DNA of 38,062 nt, taken from the NCBI GenBank assembly GCA_947449515.1, contig CANFSD010000001.1, forward strand, positions 1 through 38,062. The letters run 5' to 3'. The position numbers were made by a program, and so were the translations under genes. The stretch comes from Bacteroidota bacterium (GTDB lineage Bacteria; Bacteroidota; Bacteroidia; UKL13-3). Shown here piece after piece: positions 14,699 to 24,080 of the stretch (positions are counted from its first letter, which is position 1; every line of letters starts with the position of its first letter). The notes under the pieces are model-generated. The model saw only the letters and a list, made by a program, of their open reading frames with translations. It was not told the DNA's origin and searched no databases.

Positions 14699-16075
14699 AT
14701 GTTACAAACCTACTTGAACCAAAACAGAGAGAAATTCTTAAACGAACTTTTTGAATTATTGCGCATTCCTTCAATTAGTGCCGACAGTGCCTACCACAAT
14801 GATACCATTGCTGCGGCAACCTATATCAAAAATAAATTAACAGAAGCTGGTGCCGATAAAGTAGAACTTTGCCATACTGCTGGCAACCCAATTGTTTATG
14901 GTGAAAAAATAATTGATCCTAATTTGCCTACTGTTTTGGTTTATGGTCATTACGATGTGCAACCTGCCGTGCCATTGGATTTATGGGAAACACCTCCTTT
15001 TGAGCCAACCATTCGTAAAACAGAAATTCATCCCGATGGTGCCATTTTTGCGCGCGGTGCCTGTGACGACAAAGGTCAAGTATACATGCACATTAAGGCT
15101 TTTGAAATGATGATGGCCACCAATACCTTGCCTTGCAATGTAAAGTTTATGATAGAAGGGGAGGAAGAGGTTGGTTCAACCCATCTTGGTCCTTTTTGTA
15201 TAGCAAACAAAGACAGGTTAAAAGCAGATGTTGTTTTAATTTCTGATACTTCCATTATTGCAAATGATACCCCAAGTATAGATTGTGGCTTGCGTGGGTT
15301 AAGTTATGTAGAAGTAGAAGTTACGGGCCCGAACCGAGACTTACACAGCGGCGTATATGGCGGTGCTGTTGCCAATCCTATCAATGTTTTGGCAAAAATG
15401 ATTGCCAGCATGCACGATGAAAATAACCATATAACCATTCCTGGTTTTTATGATAAAGTACTTGAATTATCTGCTGCCGAGCGAACAGAATTAAATAAAG
15501 CTCCTTTTGATTTAGAAGCCTACAAAAAAGATTTAGGCATTGGAGATATTTGGGGTGAAGCCGGTTTCAATGTTTTAGAAAGAACAGGTATTCGTCCTAC
15601 CTTAGATTGCAATGGAATTTGGGGCGGATATATTGGTGAAGGTGCCAAAACCGTTTTGCCTTCAAAAGCATTCGCAAAAATTAGCATGCGTTTAGTGCCG
15701 AACCAAGACTCCCATACAATTTCAGATTTGTTTCAAAAACATTTTGAATCTATTGCCCCTGCAGGCGTTAAAGTTGTTGTAAAGCCGCATCACGGAGGAG
15801 AGCCTGTAGTTACACCAATTGATTCACATGCCTATTTGGCTGCTGAAAAAGCGATGGAAACTACCTATGGCAAAAAGCCAATACCAACACGTGGTGGTGG
15901 AAGTATTCCTATTGTTGCCTTATTTGAGAAGGAGCTTGGGCTTAAATCGGTTCTAATGGGATTTGGCCTCGATAGCGATGCACTGCACTCGCCAAATGAG
16001 CATTATGGCTTGTTTAACTATTATAAAGGAATTGAAACCATTCCTTATTTCTTTCAATATTTCGCAAAAAAATAA
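14699..16075 (+). CDS. M20 family metallo-dipeptidase
   Basis: The 458-residue protein resembles the CNDP/PepV-like dipeptidases of peptidase family M20, with two zinc ions per active site. Metal and catalytic residues are visible in order: YGHYDVQP (first His and Asp), ARGACDDKGQ (bridging Asp), IEGEEEVGS (catalytic Glu pair), LISDTS (Asp) and DALHSPNEH (C-terminal His). The dimerisation lid lies between, starting near DLHSGVYGGAVANP. No signal peptide is present, so it is cytoplasmic, probably breaking down imported dipeptides. The ATG at 14699 is preferred because the promoter lies just upstream. It precedes the PorU2-like gene by 132 bp but no functional link is evident. Confidence 0.9.
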   Translation: MLQTYLNQNREKFLNELFELLRIPSISADSAYHNDTIAAATYIKNKLTEAGADKVELCHTAGNPIVYGEKIIDPNLPTVLVYGHYDVQPAVPLDLWETPPFEPTIRKTEIHPDGAIFARGACDDKGQVYMHIKAFEMMMATNTLPCNVKFMIEGEEEVGSTHLGPFCIANKDRLKADVVLISDTSIIANDTPSIDCGLRGLSYVEVEVTGPNRDLHSGVYGGAVANPINVLAKMIASMHDENNHITIPGFYDKVLELSAAERTELNKAPFDLEAYKKDLGIGDIWGEAGFNVLERTGIRPTLDCNGIWGGYIGEGAKTVLPSKAFAKISMRLVPNQDSHTISDLFQKHFESIAPAGVKVVVKPHHGGEPVVTPIDSHAYLAAEKAMETTYGKKPIPTRGGGSIPIVALFEKELGLKSVLMGFGLDSDALHSPNEHYGLFNYYKGIETIPYFFQYFAKK

Positions 16076-16140
16076 AACTAGATTTATACTTTTCGACCCA
16101 AATTTCGTTAAGAAAAGTGCTGCAATAAAATTACCAACTT

Positions 16141-16172
16141 GTTTCCTGCATAATTTGTAACTTGCAGGAAGC
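16141..16172. terminator. Imperfect hairpin after the dipeptidase gene
   Basis: gtttcctgca (16141-16150) pairs with tgcaggaagc (16163-16172), 10 bp including one G-U, around a 12-nt loop. It lies 66 bp after the dipeptidase stop and 36 bp before the next start. There is no T-tract, so it is a doubtful terminator and may instead be a leader structure of the PorU2-like gene. Confidence 0.35.
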
Positions 16173-16207
16173 AGGTTTGGGAAACAATGGCCGCTGGATA
16201 AATAGGA

Positions 16208-19200
16208 ATGCGTAAAATAAAGTTTAAAGTTCAATTTGTACTTCTGCTAGGAACCTTGTTCTGCCTTGCTCCAGTGGCACAGGCACAGAAAAAATATGGA
16301 TTTGAATGGATAAGGACCTACCAGCCTTACCTTAAATTTAAAATAGCACAGGATGGATTGTACCACATAGATTCTATTGCACTCAGAGCCTGGGGAAATT
16401 TTGATCCGCGAAATGTGCAATGTTTTTTTAATGGCCAAGAACAACCCATTTATATCCAAGGTGAATCAGATGGCGTTTTTAATGCAAATGATTTTATTGA
16501 GCTTTTTGCCAAAAAGAATGATGGGAAATTAGATGCTGAATTATTTAGATCAGCAGGTGAACAAGCAAATACCTATAATAGTTTGTTCTCTGATACTGGT
16601 ATTTATTTTCTAAGTATTTTACCAGATACTTCTCTGCAAATGCCTTTGCGCATGCAAAATTTTACCGACAATGATTATGGGAATTACCTACCAGAAACCA
16701 TTCTGAGTTTGGAGAAAATAATTGCACCGCAAGAAGAATATTATTACGGGGCATTCTTACCTGCCCAAGAAAAATATTATCTCTCAGAATATGGTGATGC
16801 AGAAAGCATGATGAGCGCCTTGATTGGGCAGGGGCAATCAAGAACCTTTACCTTCAAAACTCCCAATGCGCTTTCAAGCCAAACAGCCCAAGTTGAAATT
16901 AAAATAATTGGCGCCTCCGATTTTTTTATTGAAAACCAGAATTCACCCAATCATCATACCAAAATTTATATTGTAAATAATAACCAAGTACCAATATTAT
17001 TGGTAGATACCACCTACAGGGGTTATGGCGAACGTAAATTTATTAGAAACATCAGCGGCGCACAAATAGGCGATTCTACCAGCTTTCTTATTGAGGAGCT
17101 TAATGATTTATCTGTTGGTAGTGATTTTATTGGTTTATCGTATATTAAATTTAATTACAAGGTAAGCAATGAAGCCATTGCTTTGAACGGCTTATTTGGC
17201 CTCAATGCATTGCAAACGGGTATAAAAACCTTGCTTCAACTTAATAACTATCCATACCAAACTCCTGTTTTCTGGGATTTGAAAAACAATAAAAGGAGTC
17301 TTGGGTCGAAACAAGGTAACAATGCCCGAGCCTTATTGCCTTCTGGTTCAAATTATAGAAATGTTTTTGTTCAAGACCTGCAAGAAATTAATGCTATTCC
17401 AACATTAATACCTGTAAGTTTTGTGGTACCTAATCCCCAATTAAATTATTCCTATTTAATTGTTTCAAATAAGAAATTGTCTAGTGTTGCCGAGGCTTAT
17501 AAAACATACCGAAACCAGCGTTATACAACCTATTTAGCCTACGCAGAAGATTTATCCGATTACTTTTTTTATGGAAATTTCCATCCATTAGCCGTAAAAC
17601 GCTTTTGTGAATACCTCTATCAAACACAAAGTAAAGAGCCAGATTATTTATTGCTTTTGGGCAGAGGTTACCAAAATAATTTGTTGAAGGCAAATGCAGA
17701 AAATGCAGCATTAAACCTAGTGCCTGCTATGGGTGTTCCATCTTCTGATCACTTGTTTACAAATGGTTTTGTTGGCGCAAATGGCGCGCCATCCATAGCA
17801 ACAGGAAGGATTCCGGCAAGCACACTGGCAGAAGCAAATAATTACCTGCAGAAAATTATTGCCTATGAAACCAATCCAGATTCCATTCAACAATGGCGCA
17901 AAGATTTTCTAAATGTTTCGGGCGGACAAGAAATTGGGCTGCAAACTACCTTTAGAAATAAATTGGCAGCGCTTGCAAGCATTGTTAAAAATAAACCAAT
18001 AGGCGCAAATGTATTTGCCTATGCAAAAAACAATTCAGTTCCTGTATCAGATGCAGTTCGCGAAAAATTAATTGCCCACCTCAATAGTGGCATTAATATG
18101 ATGACTTTTTATGGTCATGGTTCCTTAACCTTATTGGATATGGATTTTGGAGGAATTGCAGATTTGCAGGTGAACCATCGACCAACTTTTTACTATTTTA
18201 ATGGTTGTAATATTGGAAATGCAAATGATGTAGATCCCAATGGTACGGGATCTGTTTATGGCAAAGATTATATCTGCGCAGATGGCAAAGGTGCAATTGC
18301 TTGGTTGGCCCATACCAACTTAACTTTCACCAATAATTTAGAAGCTCAAATGGACCAAATGTTTGCACAATTTGGTCAGAATTCATACGGGCAAGCATTG
18401 GGTATGCAAATTAAGCATGCATTGGAATTAAGCTCCCAATCCAATGAAGCCTTTTCGCGTTCACATGCCTTACAAATATTATTACAAGGTGATCCGGCAT
18501 TGGTTTTATATGCACCAGGAAAACCTGATTATAAAATTGCTGACGCAGATTTATTCATTTCACCACCAAATGCCTCAGTGCAAAATGATTCATTGGCAAT
18601 AGGTGTAATTGTTCATAATTTGGCCAAAGCACAAATAGATTCAATAGCTATTCTTGTAGAGCGAAAATTGCCCAATAATGTCACGCAAACTTATACCCTT
18701 CCCAAGCAAATTGCCCCAAACTACCAAGATACATTTTATGTTTGGATTAAACCCTTGCAAAAAAATGAAATAGGTTTAAATAACTTTAAAGTCCAAATAA
18801 ACCCTTTGCAGCTTGCGAATGAAATAAGCTATTCAAATAATGAGGCCAATGTAAGTTATTATTTACCTGGAAGTGGTTTGCAAGCCCTATTACCTCAACC
18901 TTATGAAATAATTGCCCAAGATACAGTTCAACTCTTGGTTCAGAATAACAATAACCTTGCAAAGGCAGAGTCCTATATTTTTGAAATTGATACCTCACTT
19001 GCTTTTAATAGCGCAAGCCCTTTTTATAAAAACAGTGGAATTATAAAAGCAGATAATTTGGCAAAATGGAATGTGCCTGTTATGGGTTTAGATTCAATGG
19101 CCTTTTACTGGAGAGCGAAATTAGATTTGCCCGAAAACCAGGGTGGGGTATGGATAACCCAAAGTTTTACTTATATAAAAAATGGTCCAAATGGTTGGCA

Positions 19201-21235
19201 CCAACGGAGGTTCAACCAATTTAAAAATGCCAGTGCAGCAACTTTTATTTCTTTTAACGATAGTTTGCAAAAAATAGAATTTAGCGACAATGAATTGGTG
19301 TTGGGAATGGAAAATAGGCGTTGGGACCATAGTAGAATGGGGGTTGTTATTCCTTATCTTTTAAACGCGGGAGTAGGGAATTGTCTTTCGCAAGGAACGG
19401 TTGCATTGGTGTTTGAACCATTTCAAGTTGATTTTCCCTATGAGTTACCCAATTACCCATTTAATTGTTCTTGGGTGCAACAAAATAAAAACGACCAAAG
19501 TGTTCGTTATTATACCTTCAATACAAATACAAGTCAGGGCGAATTGGAACTAAAACAATTTATTGATTCTGTTCCAAATGGTTATTATGTGGCAATGTTT
19601 TCGCGCTATAGTTCTGGAATTCCTAATTGGCAAACCAGCACCAAATCGCTATTTGCTAAAATTGGATCAACCCAAATTGCTCAAATAAAAAGTCCTAATA
19701 CAGCATGGGCAATAATTGGTAAAAAAGGGGAGATGCCTGGTTTGGCGGTTGAAGACACCGTAATAAACAATGCACTTGAAAATGCGCCCCACTTACCTCC
19801 CTACCCAACAGATCCTCAAGATGAAGTTTTTTTGCGCATCAGGAGAAATATTAAGTTGAAATGGTATACCGGAAATTTTGTTTCAGCACCTATTGGTCCA
19901 GCCACTCAATTTCATAATTTGAATTTTGCCCTCAGCGACAATGATCCGCATCCAAGTGGGAGGTGGTGGGTAAATATTATTGGTACAAACCTTCTTGGTG
20001 TTGACACCTTAATTTATTCCAAAATCACCAATACTTCTTTTGATTTATCGAGTATCAACGCTAAAAAATACCCTTATTTAAAACTTCAAATTGGATTTGT
20101 AGACAGTAATTACCGCACACCACAACAATTAAACTTCTGGCAAGTTAGTTATGATCCATGTCCAGAATTGAGCATTGATTTAAACAATTCATTCTCTTTT
20201 TATGCCGCCAATATTGAGCAAGGTGATAGTTTAAAACTAAATCTACCTATTATTAATTTGGGTCGTACCACTGCAGATTCTAGCGATGCCTTGGTAGAAG
20301 TAGTGGATGAAAATAGACTATTGCCACTTAGCACATGGGTTAAAGTTCCGCCCTTAAATTCTTCCCAAACAACTGTTTTACCTATTGCTTTAAGTTCACG
20401 CAGTTTATTCGGTTCGAACCAACTTAATGTAAATATTAATGCCAATAAACGATTCTCTGAATTAAGCTATAACAACAATTTTTTCAAACAAAGTTTTACG
20501 GTAAAAGCAGATATTCAAAACCCGTTTTTAGAGGTAACTTTTGATGGGCAAAGAATTATGAATGGTGATTTTGTGTCACCCAGTCCAATCATAAAAGTTA
20601 GTTCCACAGATAAAAATCCTTATTTGTTGCAAAAAGATACCAGCACTTTTGAATTGTATATTAGGCGACCAAAGCAATTTGATTTTGAACGTGTTTATTT
20701 AAGTAGCAGTGAAGTGCAGTTTATTCCGGCTAATGAAAACAACCAAGCACAACTCATTTTTTTGCCAACTAAATTAGTAGATGGCAATTATTCATTAAGG
20801 GTTCAAGCAATGGATGCCAGCGGTAACAAAGCAGGTAAAAACGATTTTGAAATTGATTTTAACGTGCTTAATAAAAGTTCAATTAGTCATTTTTATCCTT
20901 ATCCAAATCCTTTTACCACACAAACGCGCTTTGTGTTTACACTTACTGGAGAAAAGGTGCCTGATCAATTATTATTGCGAATTTTAACAGTGAATGGAAA
21001 AGTGATTCGTGAAATAAGGAAAGATGAATTTGGTACTATTCATATTGGCAATAACATAAGTGAATTCGCTTGGGATGGCACCGATCAATTTGGCGACAAA
21101 CTTGCAAATGGCGTATACCTTTATCAGGTTTTTACAAAGATAGAAGGCCGTGATATTGAAACAAGAACCACCAAAGCAAAAGAAGAGTCGTCTTTCTTTT
21201 TAAATGGAACTGGAAAAATATTTTTAATGCGCTAG
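16208..21235 (+). CDS. PorU2-like type IX secretion C25 family cysteine protease/sortase
   Basis: The 1675-residue secreted protein has a signal peptide ending near residue 26 (FCLAPVAQAQ). A beta-rich N-terminal region (about 30-400) is followed by a gingipain-type C25 domain (about 415-770) with catalytic His637 in MMTFYGHGS and Cys667 in YYFNGCNIG, and the QGDPALVLY motif at its end. CARDB-like beta domains follow (about 780-900 and again about 1330-1440). The C-terminus (about 1560-1650; YPYPNPFTTQTRFVFTL, NGVYLYQVF) is a FlgD/CTD-like sandwich. PorU removes C-terminal sorting signals and attaches cargo at the cell surface in the type IX system; PorU2 paralogues of this length occur in many Bacteroidota. 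No other type IX genes are nearby. The next gene converges with 8 bp between stops. Confidence 0.85.
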   Translation: MRKIKFKVQFVLLLGTLFCLAPVAQAQKKYGFEWIRTYQPYLKFKIAQDGLYHIDSIALRAWGNFDPRNVQCFFNGQEQPIYIQGESDGVFNANDFIELFAKKNDGKLDAELFRSAGEQANTYNSLFSDTGIYFLSILPDTSLQMPLRMQNFTDNDYGNYLPETILSLEKIIAPQEEYYYGAFLPAQEKYYLSEYGDAESMMSALIGQGQSRTFTFKTPNALSSQTAQVEIKIIGASDFFIENQNSPNHHTKIYIVNNNQVPILLVDTTYRGYGERKFIRNISGAQIGDSTSFLIEELNDLSVGSDFIGLSYIKFNYKVSNEAIALNGLFGLNALQTGIKTLLQLNNYPYQTPVFWDLKNNKRSLGSKQGNNARALLPSGSNYRNVFVQDLQEINAIPTLIPVSFVVPNPQLNYSYLIVSNKKLSSVAEAYKTYRNQRYTTYLAYAEDLSDYFFYGNFHPLAVKRFCEYLYQTQSKEPDYLLLLGRGYQNNLLKANAENAALNLVPAMGVPSSDHLFTNGFVGANGAPSIATGRIPASTLAEANNYLQKIIAYETNPDSIQQWRKDFLNVSGGQEIGLQTTFRNKLAALASIVKNKPIGANVFAYAKNNSVPVSDAVREKLIAHLNSGINMMTFYGHGSLTLLDMDFGGIADLQVNHRPTFYYFNGCNIGNANDVDPNGTGSVYGKDYICADGKGAIAWLAHTNLTFTNNLEAQMDQMFAQFGQNSYGQALGMQIKHALELSSQSNEAFSRSHALQILLQGDPALVLYAPGKPDYKIADADLFISPPNASVQNDSLAIGVIVHNLAKAQIDSIAILVERKLPNNVTQTYTLPKQIAPNYQDTFYVWIKPLQKNEIGLNNFKVQINPLQLANEISYSNNEANVSYYLPGSGLQALLPQPYEIIAQDTVQLLVQNNNNLAKAESYIFEIDTSLAFNSASPFYKNSGIIKADNLAKWNVPVMGLDSMAFYWRAKLDLPENQGGVWITQSFTYIKNGPNGWHQRRFNQFKNASAATFISFNDSLQKIEFSDNELVLGMENRRWDHSRMGVVIPYLLNAGVGNCLSQGTVALVFEPFQVDFPYELPNYPFNCSWVQQNKNDQSVRYYTFNTNTSQGELELKQFIDSVPNGYYVAMFSRYSSGIPNWQTSTKSLFAKIGSTQIAQIKSPNTAWAIIGKKGEMPGLAVEDTVINNALENAPHLPPYPTDPQDEVFLRIRRNIKLKWYTGNFVSAPIGPATQFHNLNFALSDNDPHPSGRWWVNIIGTNLLGVDTLIYSKITNTSFDLSSINAKKYPYLKLQIGFVDSNYRTPQQLNFWQVSYDPCPELSIDLNNSFSFYAANIEQGDSLKLNLPIINLGRTTADSSDALVEVVDENRLLPLSTWVKVPPLNSSQTTVLPIALSSRSLFGSNQLNVNINANKRFSELSYNNNFFKQSFTVKADIQNPFLEVTFDGQRIMNGDFVSPSPIIKVSSTDKNPYLLQKDTSTFELYIRRPKQFDFERVYLSSSEVQFIPANENNQAQLIFLPTKLVDGNYSLRVQAMDASGNKAGKNDFEIDFNVLNKSSISHFYPYPNPFTTQTRFVFTLTGEKVPDQLLLRILTVNGKVIREIRKDEFGTIHIGNNISEFAWDGTDQFGDKLANGVYLYQVFTKIEGRDIETRTTKAKEESSFFLNGTGKIFLMR
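20411..20420. repeat. GGTTCGAACC palindrome, copy 3
   Basis: This perfect copy in the PorU2-like gene is read as Gly-Ser-Asn (GGT TCG AAC C), a different frame from copies 1 and 2. Confidence 0.9.
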
Positions 21236-21243
21236 CTTAAAAT

Positions 21244-22905
21244 TTACAAGCCTCGTTTCTTTAAAAAGTAGGTGCTTAAGTAATTTACGTCGTGGGCATT
21301 AAAACACATTTCTTTGTTCAATCCACCTTTTCTTGCTACCGCAACGCCAAAGAACATATCATTGAATCCTTCAACCTCATGCGCATCTGGATTGATACTA
21401 ATCATAACTCCTTTGTTAAGGGCATATTCAATATGACGCCAATCTATATCCAATCTGTAAGGGTTGGCATTTAATTCTATTATTACATGATTGGCAGCAC
21501 AGGCATCAATAATTTTTTGATGGTCAATCGGATAACCTTCCCTCATTAATAACAATCGTCCAGTTGGATGGCCTAAAATGGTGGTATAGGGGTTTTCTAT
21601 AGCGCGTATTAACCTGCTCATTGCTTTTTCTTCGGTCATCTTTAGAATACTATGAACGGAGGCAACAACGTAATCAAATGATTTTAATATTTCATTCGAA
21701 TAATCCATTTGGCCATCATATAAAATATCACATTCAATGCCTGCAAATATTTTGAATTTGCCTGCATATTTTTGATTGAGTTTTGCAATTTCAGCTTGTT
21801 GTAAAATTACCTTTTCCTCGGATAAGCCACTGGCATAAAAAGCACTTTTAGAATGGTCGGCCATTCCCAAATATTCATAACCTTTTTCCATGCAATAATT
21901 AGCCATGGTTTCAATGGTATGTAAACCGTCACTCCAGGTTGAATGATTGTGCAGAGGTCCCTTTAAGTCGGTATACTCAATAAAATTGGGGAGTTTATTT
22001 GCGATAGCTTTTTCAATTTCGCCTCGGTTTTCTCTGTACTCAGAAATAATGAAAGGTAAACCAGCTGCTTCATAAATTGCTGATTCATTTATAAAACTAT
22101 TTGGTTTCGGTTCGATCCGAGACATGATTGCATTAAAATGTTCTTGCTGAGAGCCTCTTTCAAATTGTTTATTTACGTATTCTTTTGGATGGACAATGGT
22201 TAAATGAATGGGATAACCTTCAAATTTAATTTCTTCTACTGAACCTTCTTCTTCTCCAAAATACTGCAACCATTCTTCTCTAAAGGATGCTTCATCGTCT
22301 GTTGAAATAAGTAATTCAATCTCTGTTAGTATTTCTAATTTTCTTCTTATTTCGCCACTTAAATCAACCTTTTCTATGGTTTCAAATTCGTCTAAAATAC
22401 TAAGTAGTTTGAGAGCAACAGGGTAGGCTTTTGCGTAATGAAATTTATTTGCGCTTACAAAAATAAACTCAATTTGTTTGATAATAGCCTCTTGGGTTTT
22501 TAAACCAAAACCTTTGAATTGGGCAAGTCTGTTTTCTTTACAGGCATATAATAATTCGCCAATAGATTCAACCCCAATTTCTTTCCAAATAATGGCAACT
22601 TTTTTAGGCCCAATGCCTTTAATACGCATAATGTCTCTGACGCCTTCGGGCGTTGCTTCTATTAATTCAGTTAATTCGGCAAAGGAATTAGTGCTGCATA
22701 TTTCATGTATTTTTTGAGCAATACTTTTGCCAACTCCTTCCATGGCTTCCAATTCTTGCAATGATTTACCAAAAAGAGGTTCCAACATTTTGTCGATACG
22801 GAAAGAGGCCGCAGCAAACGATTTTATTTTAAATGGATTCCCATTGTGAAGTTCACTTAAATCTGCGTATAATTTTAAGATATCTGCTAGGTCTGAATTT
22901 GTCAT
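21244..22905 (-). CDS. PolX-like protein: degenerate family X polymerase palm plus PHP nuclease
   Basis: The protein has about 553 residues from the ATG at 22905 (MTNSDLADILKLYADLSELH); an upstream in-frame ATG at 22935 is less likely. Helix-hairpin-helix segments (MEGVGKSIAQKI, IKGIGPKKVAIIWKE, FKGFGLKTQEAI) are followed by a nucleotidyltransferase palm and a C-terminal PHP domain from about residue 325 (HNHSTWSDGLHT, MADHSKS, GIECDILYDG, VASVHS, GHPTGR, NPDAHE). Bacterial PolX fills short gaps in base excision repair and has PHP-dependent 3'-5' exonuclease and AP-endonuclease activity. Here the palm reads TEIELL where the catalytic Asp-x-Asp is expected (Glu195, Glu197), and the third Asp position appears to be His234. 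The PHP metal ligands look intact, so a nuclease rather than a polymerase is likely. Confidence 0.85.
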   Translation of the reverse strand: MTNSDLADILKLYADLSELHNGNPFKIKSFAAASFRIDKMLEPLFGKSLQELEAMEGVGKSIAQKIHEICSTNSFAELTELIEATPEGVRDIMRIKGIGPKKVAIIWKEIGVESIGELLYACKENRLAQFKGFGLKTQEAIIKQIEFIFVSANKFHYAKAYPVALKLLSILDEFETIEKVDLSGEIRRKLEILTEIELLISTDDEASFREEWLQYFGEEEGSVEEIKFEGYPIHLTIVHPKEYVNKQFERGSQQEHFNAIMSRIEPKPNSFINESAIYEAAGLPFIISEYRENRGEIEKAIANKLPNFIEYTDLKGPLHNHSTWSDGLHTIETMANYCMEKGYEYLGMADHSKSAFYASGLSEEKVILQQAEIAKLNQKYAGKFKIFAGIECDILYDGQMDYSNEILKSFDYVVASVHSILKMTEEKAMSRLIRAIENPYTTILGHPTGRLLLMREGYPIDHQKIIDACAANHVIIELNANPYRLDIDWRHIEYALNKGVMISINPDAHEVEGFNDMFFGVAVARKGGLNKEMCFNAHDVNYLSTYFLKKRGL

Positions 22906-22959
22906 AATAATTTGGGTGAAACTACAAAATTTCAAACTGGTCTAAAACCACAATTTACC

Positions 22960-22999
22960 AACTAACCCTTCGAGGGTTTAAACCCTCGAAGGGTTAGTT
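22960..22999. repeat. 40-bp perfect palindrome
   Basis: The half-site aactaacccttcgagggttt (22960-22979) is followed immediately by its exact reverse complement (22980-22999), with no spacer. It lies in the 244-bp non-coding gap between the PolX-like gene and the DMT gene, both on the minus strand. It looks like a dispersed REP-type palindrome rather than a terminator, since neither side carries a U-tract. Cruciform or hairpin formation is possible. Confidence 0.9.
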
Positions 23000-23028
23000 T
23001 AACCTATATCTTCCTATAATCACGCACT

Positions 23029-23037
23029 TTATCCACA
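23029..23037 (+). other. Single exact DnaA-box-like sequence
   Basis: TTATCCACA matches the E. coli DnaA box exactly. It stands alone: I see no cluster of further boxes around it and none of the usual origin-flanking genes, so a replication origin is not supported. A chance match is possible (about 0.3 expected per window of this size). Confidence 0.3.
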
Positions 23038-23092
23038 ATTTAAGTAAGGTAAGCGCTTATCATTTAGGAGTTTAACTGTTTTCCACCGTCTG

Positions 23093-23125
23093 GGTCACGA
23101 GGGTGGTACCCTAGTGACCTTTTAA
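23093..23125 (+). terminator. Two-part hairpin followed by T-rich tract
   Basis: The outer stem ggtcac (23093-23098) with gtgacc (23114-23119) and the inner stem agggt (23100-23104) with accct (23108-23112), separated by one G/A mismatch, close a GGT loop. On the plus strand the hairpin is followed by tttttaacttttt, as in a rho-independent terminator, yet no plus-strand gene lies upstream. Confidence 0.5.
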
Positions 23126-23149
23126 CTTTTTCATGGATTTGGGATAATC

Positions 23150-24079
23150 TTAAAAATTGTTCCTCCAAACCAAGACCATTACCCCAAGAATGGAAACAAA
23201 TACCGCTAAATAGGATAAAAAGGGAACACGCTCTTTATAAAAAACAACAGCTGTAAAAAGTACACTTGCAGGTAATAAAGTAAATATTGTTTGTGCAACT
23301 GAAGCATCCAAATGATTAGCAGCCAAAAGGGAAAAACTTACCCCAATTACTGGACCAAATACGGTTCCTAATAACACCGCACGAATTACATTTTTATTGC
23401 CAATAATATCCTTCATTTCTTTCCAAAGCGGAACGGTAAAACTTCCCATTAAATAAACAAAAACACTCGCACTAAACATTCTAATCCAGGTGGCATACAT
23501 TGGGTTAAAATTATTCTCAGAAACACTAAATCCCTTTTTTGCCAATACCAAACCAAGTCCCTGGCAGATTGCCCCTAAGGCTGCAAATAAAATTCCTTTG
23601 TTAAAGCTACCCATGTGCTCGTTTTCTACAGCATTGTGTTCTTTTCTTGATGAAACCAACAAAAGGATTCCACTTATTGAAATAGCCATGCCTAATATTC
23701 CTGCCGTGTTAATTCGTTCACCCACTAAAAAATAAGCGGCAAATAATGCCGCACCTGGTGCAAAACAAGCAAACAAACTTGTTCTTCTACCTCCTAAAAT
23801 ACTGTAGGCTGTAAAGGCAAAATAATCGCCTAAAGTCAATCCTATAAAACCAGAAATTCCAAACCATAAATATTGTTCAGAATTTGGAATGGCAAATAAT
23901 TCAATTGGACTAATTCCTAAATAAATACAGGTTAATATGCTTAAAATTATAAATGCAAATAATAACCTAACTCTATTAACACTAGAAGGATTTGTTAACT
24001 GCGATGCACGCGTAAAGGCAAAAGTTCCAACCGTCCAACTTATTAATGTAATTCCCGCGGCAATAAACCCTATATTCAT
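23150..24079 (-). CDS. DMT superfamily (EamA) transporter
   Basis: The protein has 309 residues and about ten hydrophobic helices in two EamA repeats (about 1-140 and 160-305), for example GFIAAGITLISWTVGTFAF at the start and ASVLFTAVVFYKERVPFLSY followed by LAVFVSILGVMVLVW at the end. VFYKERVPFLSYLA is the conserved end of the second repeat. Such inner-membrane carriers move small metabolites or amino acids; the substrate is not deducible. I place the start at the ATG at 24079, one base after the stop of the upstream metallo-beta-lactamase gene. A TTG at 24115 in the same frame would force an overlap. The tight spacing suggests a two-gene operon. Confidence 0.85.
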   Translation of the reverse strand: MNIGFIAAGITLISWTVGTFAFTRASQLTNPSSVNRVRLLFAFIILSILTCIYLGISPIELFAIPNSEQYLWFGISGFIGLTLGDYFAFTAYSILGGRRTSLFACFAPGAALFAAYFLVGERINTAGILGMAISISGILLLVSSRKEHNAVENEHMGSFNKGILFAALGAICQGLGLVLAKKGFSVSENNFNPMYATWIRMFSASVFVYLMGSFTVPLWKEMKDIIGNKNVIRAVLLGTVFGPVIGVSFSLLAANHLDASVAQTIFTLLPASVLFTAVVFYKERVPFLSYLAVFVSILGVMVLVWRNNF

Positions 24080-24080
24080 T

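Noticed and set aside
14559..14774. 71-codon minus-strand frame and a 22-codon plus-strand frame in the helicase-dipeptidase gap
   Set aside because: The first overlaps the dipeptidase start and its promoter antisense; the second (ATG near 14564) is too short and lacks a promoter or conservation evidence.
23029..23037. Exact DnaA box as evidence for a replication origin
   Set aside because: Only one box is present, with no cluster, no AT-rich unwinding repeat series and no dnaA or other typical origin neighbour; a chance match is plausible.
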